This document shows positions 60,752-64,000 of a stretch of 64,000 nucleotides of DNA, one piece after another (the stretch's first letter is position 1; every line of letters starts with the position of its first letter). The position numbers and the translations under genes are program-made. The DNA lies in assembly GCF_042685105.1 (NCBI RefSeq), contig NZ_JBHUMO010000072.1:62001-126000 (forward strand). The letters are read 5' to 3'. The DNA comes from Enterococcus_G camelliae. Its GTDB lineage: Bacteria > Bacillota > Bacilli > Lactobacillales > Enterococcaceae. The notes below the pieces were generated by a model. That model was given only the letters and a program-made list of their open reading frames with translations. It did not search any database and was not told the origin of the DNA.

Positions 60752-62656
60752 ATGCAAGAATATCAAGGAGAAGCATTCGATGTTATCGTTGTAGGTGCGG
60801 GACATGCAGGCTCAGAAGCAGCCCTAGCCGCCAGTCGAATGGGAAACAAAACATTATTATTAACGATTAATTTAGATATGGTTGGCTTTATGCCTTGTAA
60901 TCCTTCTGTTGGTGGACCAGCTAAGGGAGTAGTGGTTCGTGAGATTGATGCCTTAGGTGGAGAAATGGGGAACAACATCGATAAAACTTATATTCAAATG
61001 CGAATGCTAAATACTGGGAAAGGCCCAGCAGTGCGCGCTTTAAGAGCACAAGCGGACAAACATGCCTATTCTTCAGAAATGAAACACACCATTGAAAAAG
61101 AACCAAATTTGACCTTACGTCAAGGCCTTGTTGAACGCTTAATTGTTGAAGATCGTATATGTAAAGGTGTTGTTACTGCAACTGGTGCACGTTATGCAGC
61201 AAAAGCAGTAGTCATTACAGCTGGAACAGCTTTACGTGGTGAAATTATTATTGGAGAATTGAAATATTCTTCTGGTCCAAACAATTCACAACCATCTGTC
61301 GGTTTAGCGGATCATTTAAAAGAATTGGGTCTAGAAATTGCACGGTTTAAAACAGGAACTCCACCACGTGTCAAGGGGAGCACAATTGATTACAGTGTGA
61401 CGGAAATCCAACCAGGAGACAAAGAACCAAACCATTTTAGTTTTGGGACACCAGACAGTGCATATAAAGTCGATCAAGAACCATGTTGGCTTACGTACAC
61501 CAATGAAAAAACGCATGCTATTATTCATGAGAACCTTTACCGCGCACCAATGTTTACGGGAATTGTGGAAGGTGTAGGTGCAAGGTACTGTCCATCGATT
61601 GAAGATAAAATTGTCCGCTTTTCAGACAAACCACGCCATCAGCTTTTTTTAGAACCAGAAGGATTAAACACAGAGGAAGTATACGTACAAGGCTTATCGA
61701 CATCACTACCTGAAGATGTTCAAGTGGCGATGCTTCGATCGATAGCGGGCTTAGAAGAGGTTGAGATGATGCGTACAGGCTACGCAATTGAATACGATGT
61801 TGTTGTGCCCCATCAATTACGCCCAACCTTAGAAACGAAACCAATCGCCAATCTTTTCACTGCTGGACAAACCAATGGAACAAGTGGGTATGAAGAAGCT
61901 GCTGGTCAAGGGATTATTGCTGGAATCAATGCGGCATTGAAGGTTCAAGGAAAAGAGCCGCTTATATTGAAACGTAGTGATGGCTATATTGGTGTGATGA
62001 TTGATGATTTGGTCACAAAAGGAACGAATGAGCCTTATCGTCTATTAACATCCCGCGCTGAATATCGTTTATTATTACGTCATGACAATGCCGACTTACG
62101 TTTGACAGAAATGGGTCATCGAATTGGCTTAGTAAAAGAAAATCAGTATCAAGCTTTTCTCGAAAAGAAACAACACATTGAAGCTGAACTTAGTCGGCTC
62201 CGTTCAGAACGAATGAAGCCGACACAGGAAGTACAGGCCCTCTTAAATCAACGAGGATCATCGGAACTGAAAGACGGAATCTTAGCTGCTGACTTACTAA
62301 AACGGCCAGAATTAACGTATCAAGATGTTGTCCAGTTTTTACCAAGCAATCCAGAATTGAGCAAAAAAGAAATCGAGCAAGTTGAAATTCAATTAAAATA
62401 TGAAGGCTACATCAACAAAGCGCTAGAAAAAGTTGAAAAATTGAAGCGCATGGAAGCCAAACGAATTCCTGAAAACATCGATTACAGTGTAATTAATGGG
62501 TTAGCTACAGAAGCCAAACAAAAATTACAAAAAATCCAACCTGAAACCCTAGCACAAGCTAGCCGCATTAGCGGTGTCAACCCAGCGGATATGAGTATTT
62601 TGATGGTGTACATCGAACAAGGAAAAATAGCAAAAGTAACAAAAGTAACGGAGTAA
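60752..62656 (+). CDS. mnmG: tRNA uridine 5-carboxymethylaminomethyl synthase MnmG
   Basis: MnmG is the FAD-binding partner of MnmE. The 634-residue protein has the dinucleotide motif VVGAGHAGSEAALA near residue 15, the conserved CNPSVGGPAKGVVVREIDAL (20 residues), the FAD-binding FKTGTPPRV and LFTAGQTNGTSGYEEAAGQG, and a C-terminal helical domain that contacts MnmE. AGAGGAG lies 11 bases before the ATG. It is 20 bp after mnmE. Confidence 0.97.
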   Translation: MQEYQGEAFDVIVVGAGHAGSEAALAASRMGNKTLLLTINLDMVGFMPCNPSVGGPAKGVVVREIDALGGEMGNNIDKTYIQMRMLNTGKGPAVRALRAQADKHAYSSEMKHTIEKEPNLTLRQGLVERLIVEDRICKGVVTATGARYAAKAVVITAGTALRGEIIIGELKYSSGPNNSQPSVGLADHLKELGLEIARFKTGTPPRVKGSTIDYSVTEIQPGDKEPNHFSFGTPDSAYKVDQEPCWLTYTNEKTHAIIHENLYRAPMFTGIVEGVGARYCPSIEDKIVRFSDKPRHQLFLEPEGLNTEEVYVQGLSTSLPEDVQVAMLRSIAGLEEVEMMRTGYAIEYDVVVPHQLRPTLETKPIANLFTAGQTNGTSGYEEAAGQGIIAGINAALKVQGKEPLILKRSDGYIGVMIDDLVTKGTNEPYRLLTSRAEYRLLLRHDNADLRLTEMGHRIGLVKENQYQAFLEKKQHIEAELSRLRSERMKPTQEVQALLNQRGSSELKDGILAADLLKRPELTYQDVVQFLPSNPELSKKEIEQVEIQLKYEGYINKALEKVEKLKRMEAKRIPENIDYSVINGLATEAKQKLQKIQPETLAQASRISGVNPADMSILMVYIEQGKIAKVTKVTE

Positions 62657-62673
62657 AAGCAACAAATAAGTTA

Positions 62674-62714
62674 AGGGATACTTTCATCATGTTTGATGAA
62701 GGTATCCCTCTTTT
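62674..62714 (+). terminator. Terminator after mnmG
   Basis: AGGGATAC-T-TTCATC / GATGAA-G-GTATCCCT stem, then CTTTT. Confidence 0.9.
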
Positions 62715-62739
62715 CTTGGTCACAATCGATTTTTACTAT

Positions 62740-62755
62740 TGTTTCATGTGGAACA
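62740..62755. promoter_or_regulatory. parS-like site (one mismatch) after mnmG
   Basis: Read on the minus strand this is TGTTCCACATGAAACA, one mismatch from the ParB site (A for G at the centre). Confidence 0.72.
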
Positions 62756-62839
62756 ACATCAAAAAAAGTAAAAAATTTTGCAAACAAAATAAAAATTTGT
62801 TAGTTTATTTATAAACAAATTGAAAAGGTGTTGTTTTAT

Positions 62840-63559
62840 ATGGAAAAAGGACAATTAAAGTTACAAATGTATGAAAATGGGTGGAAGAAGGAAAAAGAAA
62901 CGTTATGTTGCTTGTATTGTGAACAAAAATTTACGCTGGGCGAGATTTATTCAATGGATGAAAAATTAGTAACAGCCGAAAAAGCGATACAAAACCATCT
63001 TGAAAAAGAACACGCTGGTGCATTAGCTGCGTTACTCAGTCAATCAAAAGAGCAACTAGGAATTACCCAAACACAAAAAGAAATTCTTATTCTTTTTGCA
63101 CAAAAATTGAGTGACACCGTTATTGCTCAAAGGCTGGAAATATCTACTTCAGCTGTGCGTAATCAACGCTTTAAGCTGAAGGAAAAAGAAAGGCAAGCCT
63201 ATCAATTTTTAGGTGCAATGAGTCTTTTGGATGAGGGAGAGGAATGGCAGATGCATTCTGGCGCAAAAATGATTGATGAACGCTATCAAATAAGTAAAGA
63301 AGAAAGAGAGCACGTTATTGCAACTTATTTTGATAATCAGGGGCGTATCAAACAGTTCCCAAGTAAGGAAAAACGAAAGATTATTATGTTGAGTAAAATC
63401 AGCGATTGCTTTGATTTCAAAAAAAATTATTCCGAACGAGCAGTAAATGAGTTATTACAAACAATGGTGGAAGACTATGTTACCATACGCAGGTATCTGA
63501 TTGAATATGGTTTTTTTAAACGTACCAAGGATGGAAGTAGCTATTGGAGACAAGGGTAA
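62840..63559 (+). CDS. DUF2087-domain regulator with a LuxR-type helix-turn-helix
   Basis: This 239-residue protein has an N-terminal CLYC...HLEKEH pattern that could bind zinc, a central LuxR/sigma-4-type helix-turn-helix (TQKEILILFAQKLSDTVIAQ, 20 residues, followed by STSAVRNQRFKL) and a C-terminal DUF2087 domain (IKQFPSKEKRKIIML ... YGFFKRTKDGSSYW). Such proteins are presumed regulators with unknown targets. AAAGGTG lies 9 bases before the ATG. The upstream region is very AT-rich and has GTTTAT-TT-ATAAAC (62803-62816). Confidence 0.82.
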   Translation: MEKGQLKLQMYENGWKKEKETLCCLYCEQKFTLGEIYSMDEKLVTAEKAIQNHLEKEHAGALAALLSQSKEQLGITQTQKEILILFAQKLSDTVIAQRLEISTSAVRNQRFKLKEKERQAYQFLGAMSLLDEGEEWQMHSGAKMIDERYQISKEEREHVIATYFDNQGRIKQFPSKEKRKIIMLSKISDCFDFKKNYSERAVNELLQTMVEDYVTIRRYLIEYGFFKRTKDGSSYWRQG

Positions 63560-63698
63560 TCCAATCTGAGAAAAAAATTCTGCTAGCAGGGTTCGGGAAA
63601 AAATGAATAGTGAACATCGCTCTTACACAATATTTTGTAGCAAGGAATTCATAAGCTAGCTTTTTAGTAAGGTTTGCGCTAAAAAAGTTGTTAGAAAA
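63560..63698. other. 139-bp gap between two convergent genes
   Basis: No gene or strong hairpin seen. A convincing terminator for either gene was not found. Confidence 0.5.
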
Positions 63699-64000
63699 CT
63701 AGATGCCTTTTCGATAAAGAAAATAGGAATAACCAATAGGTATGATGATAGCAACTAGTATCGGAATCAGGATAAAAGATGTGGCAAAAAACGCCATAAA
63801 GAAACTACATATACCACAAATAAGGAAAACTTTACCGGCAAAACGATGCGTCAATTCCCAATTCTTTTCACTATGGAGGGTCCAAGGAACGCGGATGCCA
63901 ATGGTAGTGTTTTGTTTTGTATAAGGCAGGATAAAGCCTATTGCAAAAAGGATAAGTGCGACAAAAATCGCAGGAAAATAACGGAAAGCAGCAATATCGA
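63699..64000 (-). CDS. SdpI-family membrane protein (5' end beyond window)
   Basis: The last 99 codons of a minus-strand gene are seen. They include a membrane span (FVALILFAIGFILPY), the SdpI hallmark TIGIRVPWTLHSEKNWELTH (20 residues) with RFAGKVF, and two more spans, then LYRKGI and a stop. SdpI gives immunity to a killing peptide in Bacillus, but most relatives have no known role. The start lies to the right of the window. Confidence 0.83.
   Translation of the reverse strand, partial: DIAAFRYFPAIFVALILFAIGFILPYTKQNTTIGIRVPWTLHSEKNWELTHRFAGKVFLICGICSFFMAFFATSFILIPILVAIIIPIGYSYFLYRKGI

Noticed and set aside
1..64000. CRISPR array, tRNA, rRNA, prophage or insertion sequence
   Set aside because: No regularly spaced repeats, no cloverleaf or rRNA sequence and no transposase or integrase was seen in reading both strands.

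Overview
This 64-kb window spans the replication origin of a low-GC Firmicute chromosome, most likely Enterococcus or a close relative (Enterococcaceae); the species cannot be fixed from sequence alone. Support comes from the gene order (dnaA-dnaN-yaaA-recF-gyrB-gyrA-rpsF-ssb-rpsR-gdpP-rplI-dnaB on one side, rpmH-rnpA-yidC-jag-mnmE-mnmG on the other), the purR-glmU-prs and cysE-cysS-mrnC-rlmB-rae1-sigH blocks, T-box leaders, a MetNIQ transporter and an oleate hydratase. oriC lies at about 55.0-55.5 kb, with a second cluster of DnaA boxes between dnaN and dnaA. Genes left of oriC run mostly on the minus strand and genes right of it mostly on the plus strand, so most are read in the direction of replication.

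Layout. 1-2.5 kb: T-box-controlled metQ-metN-metI (metI cut by the window edge). 2.7-5.2 kb: a membrane protein, oleate hydratase with a 43-residue membrane peptide upstream, and a 48-bp perfect palindrome. 5.2-11.4 kb: prs, glmU, purR, zinc transporter znuC-znuB, ispE; only a C-terminal relic of znuA remains, next to a Zur-type box. 11.6-21 kb: treR, rny, recA, cinA, pgsA, rodZ and a pair of M16 peptidase-like genes. 21-32 kb: mscL, an NADP-binding oxidoreductase, veg, sigH, rae1, rlmB, mrnC, cysS, cysE (Cys T-box), gltX, a PIN/TRAM protein, radA and dut. 32.2-36.8 kb: proBA, a small unknown gene, an ABC-F protein and a GlsB/YeaQ-type membrane protein. 37-46 kb: acetyltransferase, MmcQ-like protein, purA, an arylsulfate sulfotransferase-like membrane protein, dnaB, rplI, a shortened gdpP, and rpsR-ssb-rpsF. 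46-55 kb: gyrA, gyrB, recF, yaaA, dnaN, dnaA. 55.5-64 kb: rpmH, rnpA, yidC, jag, two accessory genes, mnmE, mnmG, a DUF2087-type regulator and the 3' part of an SdpI-family gene.

Most of the window is conserved housekeeping sequence. No tRNA, rRNA, insertion sequence, prophage or CRISPR array was seen, and no clear new multi-gene system. The most notable points are: a GdpP c-di-AMP phosphodiesterase lacking its membrane and PAS domains but with its own start site; a znuA relic beside a near-consensus Zur box; an exact parS site between rpsF and ssb, with two one-mismatch sites nearby; a long palindrome and hidden membrane peptide upstream of oleate hydratase; a nested double terminator behind prs; a terminator-like hairpin in the mnmE leader; and a Met T-box whose specifier could be misread as Cys.
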